Below are positions 9,609 to 19,699 of a stretch of 64,000 nucleotides of DNA, in pieces. Source of the DNA: an uncultured Arachnia sp. GTDB taxonomy: Bacteria; Actinomycetota; Actinomycetes; Propionibacteriales; Propionibacteriaceae. Both the position numbers and the translations under genes were made by a program. The stretch is from contig CANMNB010000012.1 in NCBI GenBank assembly GCA_947499145.1, forward strand, positions 146,228 through 210,227, written 5' to 3'. Under the pieces are notes generated by a model that worked only from the letters and a program-made list of their open reading frames with translations, searched no databases and was not told the DNA's origin. Numbering within the stretch: the first letter of the stretch is position 1; each line of letters starts with the position of its first letter.

Positions 9609-10604
9609 ATGGTCACGATGAATGACGTGGCACGGGCGGCCGGCGTCTCCGTCATGACGGTCTCCAACGTGCTCAACGGGCGCCCCAACGTGAGTACCCC
9701 CACCCGGGACCGCGTGCTGGAGGTCGTGAGCGACCTGGGTTACCAGATGAACCTCACGGCCCGGCACCTCCGCGCCGGGCGCACCGACTCGATCGCCATG
9801 GTCGTCCCCAACTTCAACGGCTATTTCGGCGAACTGGCCGACGACCTGACCCACCTCCTGCAGGACTCCGGACGGCACCTCGTCCTGGAGAGCACCTCCG
9901 CCCGGCCCGACGCCGAGCTCCAGGCATTCTCGATGGCACGGCTCCGGATGCACGACGCCGCCATCATCTCCGTGTCGGGACTGAGCGCCGACGAGGTGGC
10001 CCGGCTGCGGCCGCTGGTACCCGTCGTGCTGCTCGGTGAGCGGGAGATGCCCGACGACCTGGACCACCTCCAACTCGACAACGTCACAGGCGCACGGATC
10101 GCGACGGAGCACCTCATCTCCCGGGGCGCCACGCGCATCGCCATGCTCGGAGGCTCCTCCAACCCCGAGCACGACATGTCGTACCGCCGACGCTGCGGCT
10201 GGCAGGAGGCGCTCGAAGCGGCCGGTTTGGAACACGACGCCGAGCTTGTCGCCACCCTCGAGCGCTTCTCGCCCAGCGAGGCACACGGTGCCCTCAAGGA
10301 GTTGCGCGCGCGCACGAACTTCGACGGCCTGTTCTGCGCCACCGACACGGCCGCCCAGGGCGCCGTAGCGGCGCTGCACGACGCCGGGCTGCGGGTGCCG
10401 GAGGACGTACAGGTGGTCGGCTTCGACAACCTGGCGTCGTCCCGATTCTCGCCTCCATGTGGCCTGACCTCCGTCGGGCCGGAACTGGGCGAACTCCCGC
10501 GCCGGGTGCTGGCGATGCTGGAACGCCGGATGAGCGACCCGGACGCGCCCCCACAGCACGTCGTGCTCCCACTGCACCTGTTTGCGCGCGGCACCACGCG
10601 CTGA
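9609..10604 (+). CDS. LacI-family transcriptional regulator
   Basis: MVTMNDVARAAGVSVMTVSNVLNGRPNVS HTH plus periplasmic-binding-like domain. Confidence 0.9.
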   Translation: MVTMNDVARAAGVSVMTVSNVLNGRPNVSTPTRDRVLEVVSDLGYQMNLTARHLRAGRTDSIAMVVPNFNGYFGELADDLTHLLQDSGRHLVLESTSARPDAELQAFSMARLRMHDAAIISVSGLSADEVARLRPLVPVVLLGEREMPDDLDHLQLDNVTGARIATEHLISRGATRIAMLGGSSNPEHDMSYRRRCGWQEALEAAGLEHDAELVATLERFSPSEAHGALKELRARTNFDGLFCATDTAAQGAVAALHDAGLRVPEDVQVVGFDNLASSRFSPPCGLTSVGPELGELPRRVLAMLERRMSDPDAPPQHVVLPLHLFARGTTR

Positions 10605-10647
10605 CCTCGCCACATTCCTTTTCGACCCCCTCTGGACATCCGCAATA

Positions 10648-10681
10648 TTGATCGTTACACTCGCTGTGGTTGATCGTTACA
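10648..10681. promoter_or_regulatory. Two direct TTGATCGTTACA repeats, 22-bp period
   Basis: TTGATCGTTACA at 10648-10659 and 10670-10681 upstream of the SBP gene. Confidence 0.55.
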
Positions 10682-10784
10682 AACCGCGGGGCGCTGTCGC
10701 TCCAACCGCCCGTTCTCCCCAACGGACGGAGCTACAACAACCGGGTAGGCGAGCCGTTCGCCCCCACCTCACCGAGGAGGAAAT

Positions 10785-12455
10785 ATGCAACACACCACCC
10801 AGACGCGGCACGGGGTGCGCCGCCGGTTGGCAGCCACGGCAGCCGCCACGGCCCTCCTGGCGGTCGCGGCGTGCGGCGGCGACACCGAGGAGCCGAAGGA
10901 GGAGATCGACCTTGAGGAGAGCTCCACCGCCATGGCCGACTACGCGGCCGGGGACACGTTCAAGGCGCAGGAGCCGGTGACGTTCTCCATGCTGTGGACC
11001 GACTGGCCGGACTACCCGGTCGAGGACAGCTGGTTGCTCTTCGACGAGATCAAGAAGCGCACCAACGTCGACCTCGAACTCACCCACATCCCGTTCAGTG
11101 ACGCGGTGGAGAAGCGGAGCCTGCTGATCAGCGCCGGCGACGCCCCCTACATCATCCCGCTGACCTACACGGGCGATGAGCGCCAGTTCGCAGCGTCGAA
11201 GGCCCTCGTGCCGCTCAGCGACTACGAGGACATGATGCCCCACTTCCAGAAGTACGTGGAGGAGTGGGACCTGCGCGAGATGATCGACAACCTCCGCCAG
11301 GAGGACGGCAAGTACTACATGATGCCGGGCCTGCAGGAGGTCTCCGCACCGGTCTTCACCCTCATCATCCGCCAGGACATCTTCGACGAGGTCGGCGCGC
11401 CGGCCCCCGAGACGTGGGCGGACCTCGAGGAGGGCCTGAAGCTCATCAAGGAGAAGTACCCGGACAGCTACCCGCTGGCCGATGGCTTCGAGGGCCAGTC
11501 CATGCTCAACTACGCCGCCCACGCCTTCGGCACCGTCGCGGGCTGGGGCTACGGCCAGGGCATCTTCTGGAACGAGGAGGCCGGTGAGTTCGAGTACGCC
11601 GGCACGTCCGACGGCTACCGCGACATGGTCGAGTACTTCCGTGGCCTCGTGGACCAGGGCCTCCTGGACACCGAGTCCTTCACCGCCGCCAACGACGGCA
11701 TGGGCACGGTCCTGGAGAAGGTTGCGGCAGAGAAGGTCTTCGCCGCCTCCGGCGCCTCCGGCACCGTCCAGGAGTTCGGCACTGCCCTGAACGAGACCGT
11801 GGGCGAAGGCAACTACGAGCTGGTGCAGATCGCTCCCCCGGGCGGCCCGGCCGGTGACATCATCGAGCCGCGCAACTTCTGGCACGGGTTCATGCTGAGC
11901 GCCAAGGCCGAGGAGGACCCGAACTTCCCGGCACTCATCCAATTCCTCGACTGGCTGTACTACAGCCCCGAGGCGCGGGAGATGCTCCAGTGGGGCATCG
12001 AGGGCCAGACCTACACCAAGGCCGAGGACGGCACCATCACGATCGACGAGAACCATTCGCTGGACAACTTCAACATCAACCCCGACGGTGAGATCGACAT
12101 CAAGAAGGACCTCGGCTTCGCCAGCGACGTCCTCGCCGGTGCCACCGAGTCCCGCGAGCTGAAGGAGTCCTACAACCCGGACCAGTTCGTCGAGTACCTC
12201 GACGCCGTCCTGTCCAGCCGCACGCCCCGGGATCCCTTCCCGCCGGCTCCGCTGAACGAGTCCGAGCTGGAGCAGGCCTCCCTGCTGGGCACTCCGATCA
12301 AGGACACCGTCGACACCAACACCCTGGCCTTCATCCTGGGCCAGCGTGACATGAGTGAGTGGGACGCCTACGTGGCCGAGGTGGAGGGCAGTGGCCTCCA
12401 GCAGTACCTCGACATCATCAACGGCGCCCACGAGCGCTGGGCGTCGAACCAGTAG
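10785..12455 (+). CDS. Extracellular solute-binding lipoprotein (LipO-like ABC sugar SBP)
   Basis: Lipobox LLAVAACGG; solute-binding-protein family 1 features; followed by two permeases. Confidence 0.88.
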   Translation: MQHTTQTRHGVRRRLAATAAATALLAVAACGGDTEEPKEEIDLEESSTAMADYAAGDTFKAQEPVTFSMLWTDWPDYPVEDSWLLFDEIKKRTNVDLELTHIPFSDAVEKRSLLISAGDAPYIIPLTYTGDERQFAASKALVPLSDYEDMMPHFQKYVEEWDLREMIDNLRQEDGKYYMMPGLQEVSAPVFTLIIRQDIFDEVGAPAPETWADLEEGLKLIKEKYPDSYPLADGFEGQSMLNYAAHAFGTVAGWGYGQGIFWNEEAGEFEYAGTSDGYRDMVEYFRGLVDQGLLDTESFTAANDGMGTVLEKVAAEKVFAASGASGTVQEFGTALNETVGEGNYELVQIAPPGGPAGDIIEPRNFWHGFMLSAKAEEDPNFPALIQFLDWLYYSPEAREMLQWGIEGQTYTKAEDGTITIDENHSLDNFNINPDGEIDIKKDLGFASDVLAGATESRELKESYNPDQFVEYLDAVLSSRTPRDPFPPAPLNESELEQASLLGTPIKDTVDTNTLAFILGQRDMSEWDAYVAEVEGSGLQQYLDIINGAHERWASNQ

Positions 12456-12532
12456 TCCACCTGACGGATCCGAGGGTGGCGGGCCGCGCCAACGTGCGGC
12501 CCGCCACCCTCCCCACACAAAGGAGTGGAGAG

Positions 12533-13516
12533 ATGGTGGCTGTCCTCGAAACCGAAGAATCCCCTCGCCAAAACAAGAAGGGCGTCGACCCCACGACGTC
12601 TGCCCGCATTCCCAAGGTGCCCTGGCGCAAGGCCCTGCGCCGTGACTGGCCCCTCTACGCCATGGCGGCCCTGCCGTTGCTGTTCCTGTTCGTCTTCCGC
12701 TACCTGCCCATGGCCGGCAACGCCATCGTGTTCCGACGCTTCCGGCCCGGTGGCAGCATCTTCGGCGAGGAATTCGTCGGGATGCAGTACATCGAGATGT
12801 TCATCAACGACCCGAAGTTCTGGAACGTCTTCGCCAACACCGCGATCATCGGCGGCCTGTCGCTGCTGTTCACCTTCCCTCTGCCGATCGTGCTGGCCCT
12901 CCTCCTCAACGAGGTGCGGGGCCGGGTGTTCAAGCGCACGGTGCAGTCGATCACGTACCTCCCGCACTTCCTGTCCATCGTGATCGTGGCAGGCATGGTG
13001 TTCCAGCTCCTCTCGCTACAGGGCACCGTGAACCAGGTCATCACGGCCGTCGGCGGAGAGGCCATCCCCTTCCTCCAGCGCGCCGAGTGGTTCCGCACCA
13101 TCTACGTCACCTCGGAGGTCTGGCAGACGGTCGGTTGGGGCACCATCCTCTACCTGGCCGCGCTGACGACCATTGATTCGTCGCTCTACGAGGCCGCGAA
13201 GATCGACGGCGCCGGTCGGCTGCGGCAGACCTGGCACGTGACCCTCCCCGGCATTCGCCCGACGATGGTCACGCTGCTGATCCTGAACATCGGAACGTTC
13301 CTCAACGTGGGCTTCGAGAAGGTCCTCCTGCTGTACAACCCCCTCACCTACTCGAACGCAGACGTCATCTCCACCTACCTGTACCGGGTGGGTCTGGTGT
13401 CCAACAACTTCAGCTACGCCGCTGCCATCGGCCTCTTCCAGGCCCTCATCGGCCTCGGCATGGTCATGGGCGCGAACTACATTTCCCGCCGAGTGGTAGG
13501 AGCAAGCCTGTGGTGA
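12533..13516 (+). CDS. ABC transporter permease (LplB/YteP-like)
   Basis: Permease with EAAKIDGAGRLRQTWHVTLPGIRPTM EAA loop. Confidence 0.9.
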   Translation: MVAVLETEESPRQNKKGVDPTTSARIPKVPWRKALRRDWPLYAMAALPLLFLFVFRYLPMAGNAIVFRRFRPGGSIFGEEFVGMQYIEMFINDPKFWNVFANTAIIGGLSLLFTFPLPIVLALLLNEVRGRVFKRTVQSITYLPHFLSIVIVAGMVFQLLSLQGTVNQVITAVGGEAIPFLQRAEWFRTIYVTSEVWQTVGWGTILYLAALTTIDSSLYEAAKIDGAGRLRQTWHVTLPGIRPTMVTLLILNIGTFLNVGFEKVLLLYNPLTYSNADVISTYLYRVGLVSNNFSYAAAIGLFQALIGLGMVMGANYISRRVVGASLW

Positions 13517-14451
13517 CCACGCACGACAACGACATCATCGTCCCCCGCGCGGGCCGGGCCCCCAAGTCCGTGGGGCCCCGCGACTCCAACGCATACAAGG
13601 CGTTCACCGTGTTCAACACGGTCCTGCTGATCGTGATCTGCCTGATCACGCTCTACCCGTTCATCACGGTGATCGCCCAATCGTTCTCCAGCCCCGGGGC
13701 GGTCAAGGCGGGCCTGGTCAACTTCTGGCCGGTGGGCTTCAACGTCGACACGTACGAGGCGGTGGCCAAGAACGAGATGTTCTGGCGCAACTACCGCAAC
13801 ACGGTGGTCTACACGGTCGTCGGGACCACCATCGCCATGGTGCTGACCACCACGTACGCGTTCGTGATCTCCAAGCACCACCTGCGCGGCCGCGGCATCC
13901 TCATCGGCCTGGCCGTCTTCACGATGTTCTTCAACGGCGGCATCATCCCGAACTACGTGCTGATCTCGAACCTCGGGCTCAAGAACACGATGTGGTCCGT
14001 GGTGCTGCCGGGCGCGATCTCGGTCTTCAACCTGCTGGTCATGAAGTCCTTCTTCGAGAACCTTCCGAAGGAACTCGAGGAGGCGGCGCAGATCGACGGC
14101 CTGGGATGGTTCGGGATCTTCTTCCGCATCGTCCTCCCGCTGTCCAAGGCGGTCCTGGCGACGATGATCCTGTTCTACGCGGTGCAGTACTGGAACGACT
14201 GGTTCACGGCGTTCCTCTACATCGACCAGCGTGAGCTGTTCCCGGTGACGCTGTTCCTCCGGAACCTCATCGCGGGGGCGTCGACGACGGCGTCGGAGGG
14301 CGCTGCCGCCACCGGCATGTCCACCGAGGCTCTCTCGGCGAACATCGAGGCGGTCACCATGATCCTGACGATCCTGCCGATCCTCATGGTCTACCCGTTC
14401 GTGCAGCGCTACTTCGTCTCGGGCGTCATGCTCGGCTCGATCAAGGGCTGA
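13510..14451 (+). CDS. ABC transporter permease (YtcP/LplC-like)
   Basis: EEAAQIDGLGWFGIFFRIVLPLSKAVLATMILFYAVQYWNDWF; ends GVMLGSIKG. Confidence 0.9.
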   Translation: MVTTHDNDIIVPRAGRAPKSVGPRDSNAYKAFTVFNTVLLIVICLITLYPFITVIAQSFSSPGAVKAGLVNFWPVGFNVDTYEAVAKNEMFWRNYRNTVVYTVVGTTIAMVLTTTYAFVISKHHLRGRGILIGLAVFTMFFNGGIIPNYVLISNLGLKNTMWSVVLPGAISVFNLLVMKSFFENLPKELEEAAQIDGLGWFGIFFRIVLPLSKAVLATMILFYAVQYWNDWFTAFLYIDQRELFPVTLFLRNLIAGASTTASEGAAATGMSTEALSANIEAVTMILTILPILMVYPFVQRYFVSGVMLGSIKG

Positions 14452-14454
14452 GCG

Positions 14455-15159
14455 ATGTCGTCCACCTCCCACCCGATGGATGCCGGGGCCCTGCTCGGCT
14501 CCGGCATCCTGTCGCGGGTCACCTTCGCGGTCTACCGCCACCTGGCCCTCGCTCTCTGGCTGGCCCTCTGCTGCGCCCCGGCAGTGGTCGGCATGACACT
14601 GCTGGGCGGGCACGCCTCCAACGTGCTCCTCCTGGTCTGGCTCCAGCTCCCCGTGGCACCCTCCGTGGCCGCGGGCCTCTTCTCCGTCCGCGTGTGGCGC
14701 AAGGATGGCGACACCTCGCCGTTCGCGCTCTTCCTGCGCGGTCTGCGTCGCAACACGCTCGACGTGCTGCGCTGGTGGGTGCCGGCGCTGGCCGTGGCCT
14801 CGGTCCTGGCTGTCAACGTCGTCAATGCCGACGCGGTGCCGGGCGGTTCGGCGCTGAGGATCTGGAGCCTCGGGCTCGGACTGCTGCTCGTCCTGTGGAG
14901 CGGACATGCGCTGCTGCTGAGCTCCCACTTCTCCTTCCGCACCCGCGACACCGCGCGCATCGCCCTATACCTGGTGGCGGCCGAGTGGCGCACGACCGTG
15001 GCGTTCGTGTCCCTGCTCATCGTGGCGGCCGGCGTCACCTACCTGGCCTCCGAGGCGGTCCTCGTCCTGTTCGCCTGGGCCTTCATCTCCGTCCTTGAGC
15101 TGATCAGCCGCCCTGCGCTTGCCCACATCGAAGAGAGGTTCACCGTACGTGACAACTGA
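14455..15159 (+). CDS. DUF624 / YesL-like membrane protein
   Basis: Multi-TM protein after the permease pair; resembles the second DUF624-like gene at 56670. Confidence 0.7.
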   Translation: MSSTSHPMDAGALLGSGILSRVTFAVYRHLALALWLALCCAPAVVGMTLLGGHASNVLLLVWLQLPVAPSVAAGLFSVRVWRKDGDTSPFALFLRGLRRNTLDVLRWWVPALAVASVLAVNVVNADAVPGGSALRIWSLGLGLLLVLWSGHALLLSSHFSFRTRDTARIALYLVAAEWRTTVAFVSLLIVAAGVTYLASEAVLVLFAWAFISVLELISRPALAHIEERFTVRDN

Positions 15160-16672
15160 CCAGGCGCTGCCTTTCGCGTCGGCCACCAACCCTGTGCTGT
15201 CCGGCTTCCACCCCGACCCGTCGATCTGTCGCGTCGACGGAGCTGACGGTACCTGGTACTACCTCGCGACCTCAACGTTCGAGTACCTTCCGGGGCTGCC
15301 GATCCACCGCTCCCGGGACCTCGTCGAGTGGGAACTGGTGGGGCACGCCATCCACCGCCCGGAGCAGCTGGACCTCAGCCGGGTGGCGGACTCCCAGGGT
15401 CTCTTCGCCCCCACCATCCGCCACGACGGCGAAAGGTTCCTCGTCGTCTGCACCGTCGTCGGCGGCACGGATGGTGCGAGCGGAAACTTCGTGGTGACCG
15501 CAGAGGATGCGGCTGGTCCCTGGTCGGACCCGATCTGGTGGGAGGGCGGCGGCATCGACCCGTCGCTGTTCCTCGACGACGGCAGCATCTGGGCCCACGG
15601 CACGCGTCCCGCCCGGAATCCCGAGTGGGACCAGCAGACCGAAGTGTGGGTGCGGGAGCTGGACCCGGTCACGCTGCAACTGAAGGGCGACGAGCACATC
15701 GTCTGGTCCGGGGCCGTCCGGGGGGCGGTCTGGGCCGAAGGCCCACACCTGTACCGGAAGGACGGCCGCGTCTACCTGCTGGCCTCCGAGGGCGGCACGA
15801 GCATCCATCACGCCCTGTCCGTGGCGCGCGCAGACCACCCGACGGGCCCCTACGAGGGCTGCAAGGGCAACCCGATCTTCACCCACCGTCATCTCGGCCG
15901 CAGCTACCCGGTGATCAACGTCGGTCACGCCGACCTCGTCGAGGCCCCCGACGGCAGCTGGTACTCCGTCGTGCTCGCGAGCCGGCCCGTGGAGGGGGTC
16001 GACGTGCTTGGCCGCGAGACCTTCCTCGTCCCCGTGGAGTGGGAGGACGGCTGGCCCGTCTTCGCCCCGGGCACGGGGACACTGGTCGCCGACCCGACGC
16101 ACCCGACACCCGAGGTGGGGGCTGCACCGGCCCCCGCAGCCTCAGCCTCGGACCTCCTGGCCGTCCGGCGCCTCCCCGAGGAGGTCTGCACCGTCGATGG
16201 TGACCGGCTCGTCGTGACGGCGGGCGACGGCCTCGGCGCCCTCCGTCCCGGCTTCGTCGGCCGCCGACTCTCCACCCTGCCAGCCACCGTCGGGGTGACG
16301 CTCCAGGAGGTTCCCGACGGAGTCCTCGCCGGCGTCGCGCTGCGCTACGACTCCACGGCCTGGGCCACCGCCCTGGTGGGTCCCGACCCGGACGGGTGCC
16401 GGATTCGGCTGCTCCAGGGCGGCTCGGACGGGGAACGGGTGGTGGCGGAACACACCGCGTCGTCTGCCCCGCGGGGCCGGGTTGAACTGGCCATCGAGGG
16501 GCTGGAGGCCCGCGCCTCCTGGATGCCGGAGGACGGGGAGCGCCAGGAACTGGGCAGCGTCAGCCTGGCGGAGATGGGCGCGATCCGGTCCGGTGGCTTC
16601 GTCGGCACCGCCTTCGGGATCCTCGCCATCGGCGACGGCACCGTGACCGCGGCCGAGCTCCGCCAGGACTGA
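15149..16672 (+). CDS. GH43 beta-xylosidase/arabinofuranosidase
   Basis: NPVLSGFHPDPSICRV start, YLATSTFEYLPGLPIHRSRDLVEW, C-terminal beta-sandwich. Confidence 0.92.
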   Translation: MTTDQALPFASATNPVLSGFHPDPSICRVDGADGTWYYLATSTFEYLPGLPIHRSRDLVEWELVGHAIHRPEQLDLSRVADSQGLFAPTIRHDGERFLVVCTVVGGTDGASGNFVVTAEDAAGPWSDPIWWEGGGIDPSLFLDDGSIWAHGTRPARNPEWDQQTEVWVRELDPVTLQLKGDEHIVWSGAVRGAVWAEGPHLYRKDGRVYLLASEGGTSIHHALSVARADHPTGPYEGCKGNPIFTHRHLGRSYPVINVGHADLVEAPDGSWYSVVLASRPVEGVDVLGRETFLVPVEWEDGWPVFAPGTGTLVADPTHPTPEVGAAPAPAASASDLLAVRRLPEEVCTVDGDRLVVTAGDGLGALRPGFVGRRLSTLPATVGVTLQEVPDGVLAGVALRYDSTAWATALVGPDPDGCRIRLLQGGSDGERVVAEHTASSAPRGRVELAIEGLEARASWMPEDGERQELGSVSLAEMGAIRSGGFVGTAFGILAIGDGTVTAAELRQD

Positions 16673-16757
16673 GGCCGGGCCTCGAGCTCCGCATCGGACG
16701 ACGGCCGCTGTCCCCCAACTCACCCCACTGGCCGACCCACCTCCCTACACTCGGGGT

Positions 16758-17609
16758 ATGACAGTCGCAGTGATCATCGGCGGAGGGCGTTCCGAGCGCA
16801 TGGGCACCAACAAGGCTGAGCTGACCCTCGAGGGTCGCACCTTGATGGAACGGGCTGTCGACGCGGTGACCGACGCCGACGTCGTGGTCATCGTCGCGCC
16901 CGAGACGCCGCTCAACCCGGCGCGCAACTGGCCGCAGGTGATGTTCACGTTGGAGAACCCTCCCTTCGGAGGCCCCGTGGCGGGTCTCGCCGCCGGCGTC
17001 GCGAAGCTGTCCAACCGCGGTGACGAGGAGGAGGTCATCGTCCTGCCGGTGGACATGCCCGCCGTCAGTGATGCGGCCGGAGAACTGGCAGCCGGGACCC
17101 CGAAGCGCGACGGCGTCGTGTTGATGGACCAGTCGGGGCACGCCCAGTACCTCACCGCCCGCTATCGCCTGGGGTCCCTGCGACGTGCCCTCGGCGACCT
17201 CGGGACGGTGCGCAACGTCTCCATGAGGCGACTCGGCGACCTGCTGGAGGTGGGCCGGGTCAGCGTCCCCAATGACCTCGTGGCGGACCTCGACACCCCC
17301 GAGCAGGCGGCGGAGTTCGGCATCCAGGTGCGACCCCGCAAGCGACGCAACGATCCGGAGGAGCTGGCACGGGTGGAGCAGTGGCAGACGAGGCTGCGTG
17401 GGGAGCTCGGCGTCGACGCTGCGCCCTGCGACGTCGAGGAGATCCTCTCTCTGGCCGACGTGGTGGCGAAGAAGGTCGCACGACCGGGCGTCCCTGTCAC
17501 CGGCTACGTCGTCGGACTCGCCGTCGGCGCGGCCCTGGCCCGAGGCGAGGACCCCGAGGCAGCGGCCACGCGGGCGATCGCTCGCGCCAAGGAGCTGGCC
17601 GAAGGCTGA
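16758..17609 (+). CDS. mobA: Molybdenum cofactor guanylyltransferase with fused C-terminal DUF6457-like domain
   Basis: VAVIIGGGRSERMGTNKAEL, LPVDMPAVS, then extra C-terminal helical domain (PCDVEEILSLADVVAKKVARP...). Confidence 0.8.
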   Translation: MTVAVIIGGGRSERMGTNKAELTLEGRTLMERAVDAVTDADVVVIVAPETPLNPARNWPQVMFTLENPPFGGPVAGLAAGVAKLSNRGDEEEVIVLPVDMPAVSDAAGELAAGTPKRDGVVLMDQSGHAQYLTARYRLGSLRRALGDLGTVRNVSMRRLGDLLEVGRVSVPNDLVADLDTPEQAAEFGIQVRPRKRRNDPEELARVEQWQTRLRGELGVDAAPCDVEEILSLADVVAKKVARPGVPVTGYVVGLAVGAALARGEDPEAAATRAIARAKELAEG

Positions 17610-17858
17610 TCAGCCGCCGGCGAAGGGCGGCAGGACATCCAGCTGGGCGGCGTCCCCGACGGCCGAGCCGCGGTCGTCGACGCGCGCGCCGTCGAGCAGC
17701 AGCGAACTGACTTCCAGCACCCGCGCGAGGTGGTCGTCGTTGCCGGCCAGGGAGTCGACGACGTCAGCCACCGTCTGGGTGGGCTCGACGTCGATCGTGC
17801 GCAGGGTGGCACCGGCCGCCTCGGCGGCTCCGGCGAAGAACCTCACGTCCATGGTCAT
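17610..17858 (-). CDS. moaD: MoaD/ThiS-family sulfur carrier protein
   Basis: MTMDVRFFAGAAEAAGATL...DAAQLDVLPPFAGG, terminal Gly-Gly; overlaps moaA by ATGA. Confidence 0.85.
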   Translation of the reverse strand: MTMDVRFFAGAAEAAGATLRTIDVEPTQTVADVVDSLAGNDDHLARVLEVSSLLLDGARVDDRGSAVGDAAQLDVLPPFAGG

Positions 17859-18889
17859 CCTCCGATGGCACTCATCGTGCGTTGTGGTGGTTGGAAACCG
17901 GGCTCCCCGATCCCGTGCCCGGCCTTCTTCTGGTACTGCGCGCCCTGCCACAGGGCGGCGATCTCCTCGTCGCTCGCGCCGGCTCGCATCGGTCCCCGCA
18001 GGTCCGTCTCCGTGCGGGAGAACAAGCAGGTGCGCATCTGGCCGTCGGCGGTGATGCGGGTGCGGTCGCAGGCGCCGCAGAAGGGCGCCGTCACCGAGGC
18101 GATGACTCCGATCCTGCCTCCCGGCTGCTCGGCGTCGGGCGCCACCTCCCAGAGGCCGGCCGGGGCCGCACCGCGCGGCTCCGCCACCGGCGACAGGACG
18201 TAGCGCTCGGCCAGGGCGTCGAGGATCTCCTGCTGCGTGACGAGCTGCGTGCGATCCCACTCGTGCTTCGGGCCGAGCGGCATCTGCTCGATGTAGCGCA
18301 GCTGGTGGCCGCGGCTGAGGCAGTACTCGGCGAGCGGGACGATGTCGGCCTCGTTGGTGTCCCTCATGATGACGGAATTCACCTTGACGGGAGTGAGCCC
18401 CACCGCGGCGGCGGCGTCGATGGCCTCGAGGACGTCGGGGAGCCGGTCGCGCCGGGCCAGACGGGCGTAGCGCTCGCGGTCGAGCGAGTCGAGGGAGATG
18501 TTGACGCGGTCCAGACCGGCGTCGCGGAGCGCCCGGGCGCGGTGCGCGAGTCCCAACCCATTGGTGGTGAGCATCGTCTCGGGACGCCCGCCGTCGACGA
18601 TGGTCATGGCGGCCGTCGCCGCGACGATGCCCTCGAGCCCCTTGCGCAGCAACGGCTCCCCACCGGTGAAGCGGACCTTGGTGATGCCGAGCAGTTCGAC
18701 GGCGATCCGCACCAGTCTCACCACCTCGGCGTCGGTGAGGGCCTCGTCGGTGGGCAGCCACGGCAGTCCCTCCGCGGGCATGCAGTAGGTGCAGCGCAGA
18801 TTGCAGCGGTCGGTGAGGGAGACACGCAGGTCCCGCGCCGTGCGCCCGAAGGCGTCCACGAGCGGCGTTGCGACAGCGGTCCCCAGCAC
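17855..18889 (-). CDS. moaA: GTP 3',8-cyclase
   Basis: RDLRVSLTDRCNLRCTYCMPAEGLPWLP radical SAM motif; C-terminal FCGACDRTRITADGQMRTCLF. Confidence 0.96.
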   Translation of the reverse strand: MLGTAVATPLVDAFGRTARDLRVSLTDRCNLRCTYCMPAEGLPWLPTDEALTDAEVVRLVRIAVELLGITKVRFTGGEPLLRKGLEGIVAATAAMTIVDGGRPETMLTTNGLGLAHRARALRDAGLDRVNISLDSLDRERYARLARRDRLPDVLEAIDAAAAVGLTPVKVNSVIMRDTNEADIVPLAEYCLSRGHQLRYIEQMPLGPKHEWDRTQLVTQQEILDALAERYVLSPVAEPRGAAPAGLWEVAPDAEQPGGRIGVIASVTAPFCGACDRTRITADGQMRTCLFSRTETDLRGPMRAGASDEEIAALWQGAQYQKKAGHGIGEPGFQPPQRTMSAIGG

Positions 18890-18967
18890 GGCTCAACTCT
18901 AACCGGCAGTTTCTCCACGGGGCAGCCTGATGATCGGCTCGCGAGCACGACGCCTAGCATGGGCGCC

Positions 18968-19699
18968 ATGGACGCCCCCCTCAGCCGCGTGTACTGCCCC
19001 GCCAGCCAGCGGGTCGACGACGAGGCGCGCTGCCGCGAGCTCTTGACCGACGTCGGGGCCGCCCTCTGGATCACCGGTACCGACGGTGTCCCGGACGTCA
19101 CGCTGCTGCCCACCACATGGGAGGGCGACCGCCTGACGGCCCACGCGTCGGGTCACAACCCGCAGTTCCAGCTGTCTGGCGGCGAACCCGTGGCGTGCCG
19201 CGTCGTGGTCCAGGGTCCGCACAGCTACGTCAGCCCGCGCTGGTACCCCAGCGTCCAGCCGCCCGCGGAGGGGGGTTCGGCCCGCGGCCGGGCCGAGGGC
19301 CGCGCCGTCGGCACGTGGGACTACTCACAGGTGCAGATCGCGGGCTGGCTGCGCGTCCACCACGACCTGGAGCGGCTCCGAGCGGAGGTGATGGGCCAGT
19401 CCACGGCCATCGACGCCGCCCGGCTGGCCGACGTCCCGCACGCACCCGACGCCCACCGCGGCCCGTGGACCGACGCCGAGGCTCCCGGCGACTTCATGGA
19501 CGCCATGCTGCTCGGCATCGTCGGCCTGGAACTGGAGATCACCGAGGTCGTCGGCCGGTTCAAGCTGTCGCGCAACCGCGCCGACGCCGACCGGGCGGGC
19601 ATCGTCGAGGGCCTGCGGGGTCGTGGACGGGAGCGGGATCGGCAGGTGGCCGACGCCGTCGAGGCGGTCGACCCCCTGCCGCGGGGCACCGGCTACTGA
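18968..19699 (+). CDS. FMN-binding negative transcriptional regulator, PaiB-like
   Basis: LLPTTWEGDRLTAHASGHNPQ, GPHSYVSPRWYP, KLSRNR. Confidence 0.85.
   Translation: MDAPLSRVYCPASQRVDDEARCRELLTDVGAALWITGTDGVPDVTLLPTTWEGDRLTAHASGHNPQFQLSGGEPVACRVVVQGPHSYVSPRWYPSVQPPAEGGSARGRAEGRAVGTWDYSQVQIAGWLRVHHDLERLRAEVMGQSTAIDAARLADVPHAPDAHRGPWTDAEAPGDFMDAMLLGIVGLELEITEVVGRFKLSRNRADADRAGIVEGLRGRGRERDRQVADAVEAVDPLPRGTGY

Noticed and set aside
13477-14928. 483-aa - strand ORF rich in Asp/Glu/Arg/His/Gln
   Set aside because: Shadow ORF opposite the permease and DUF624 genes.
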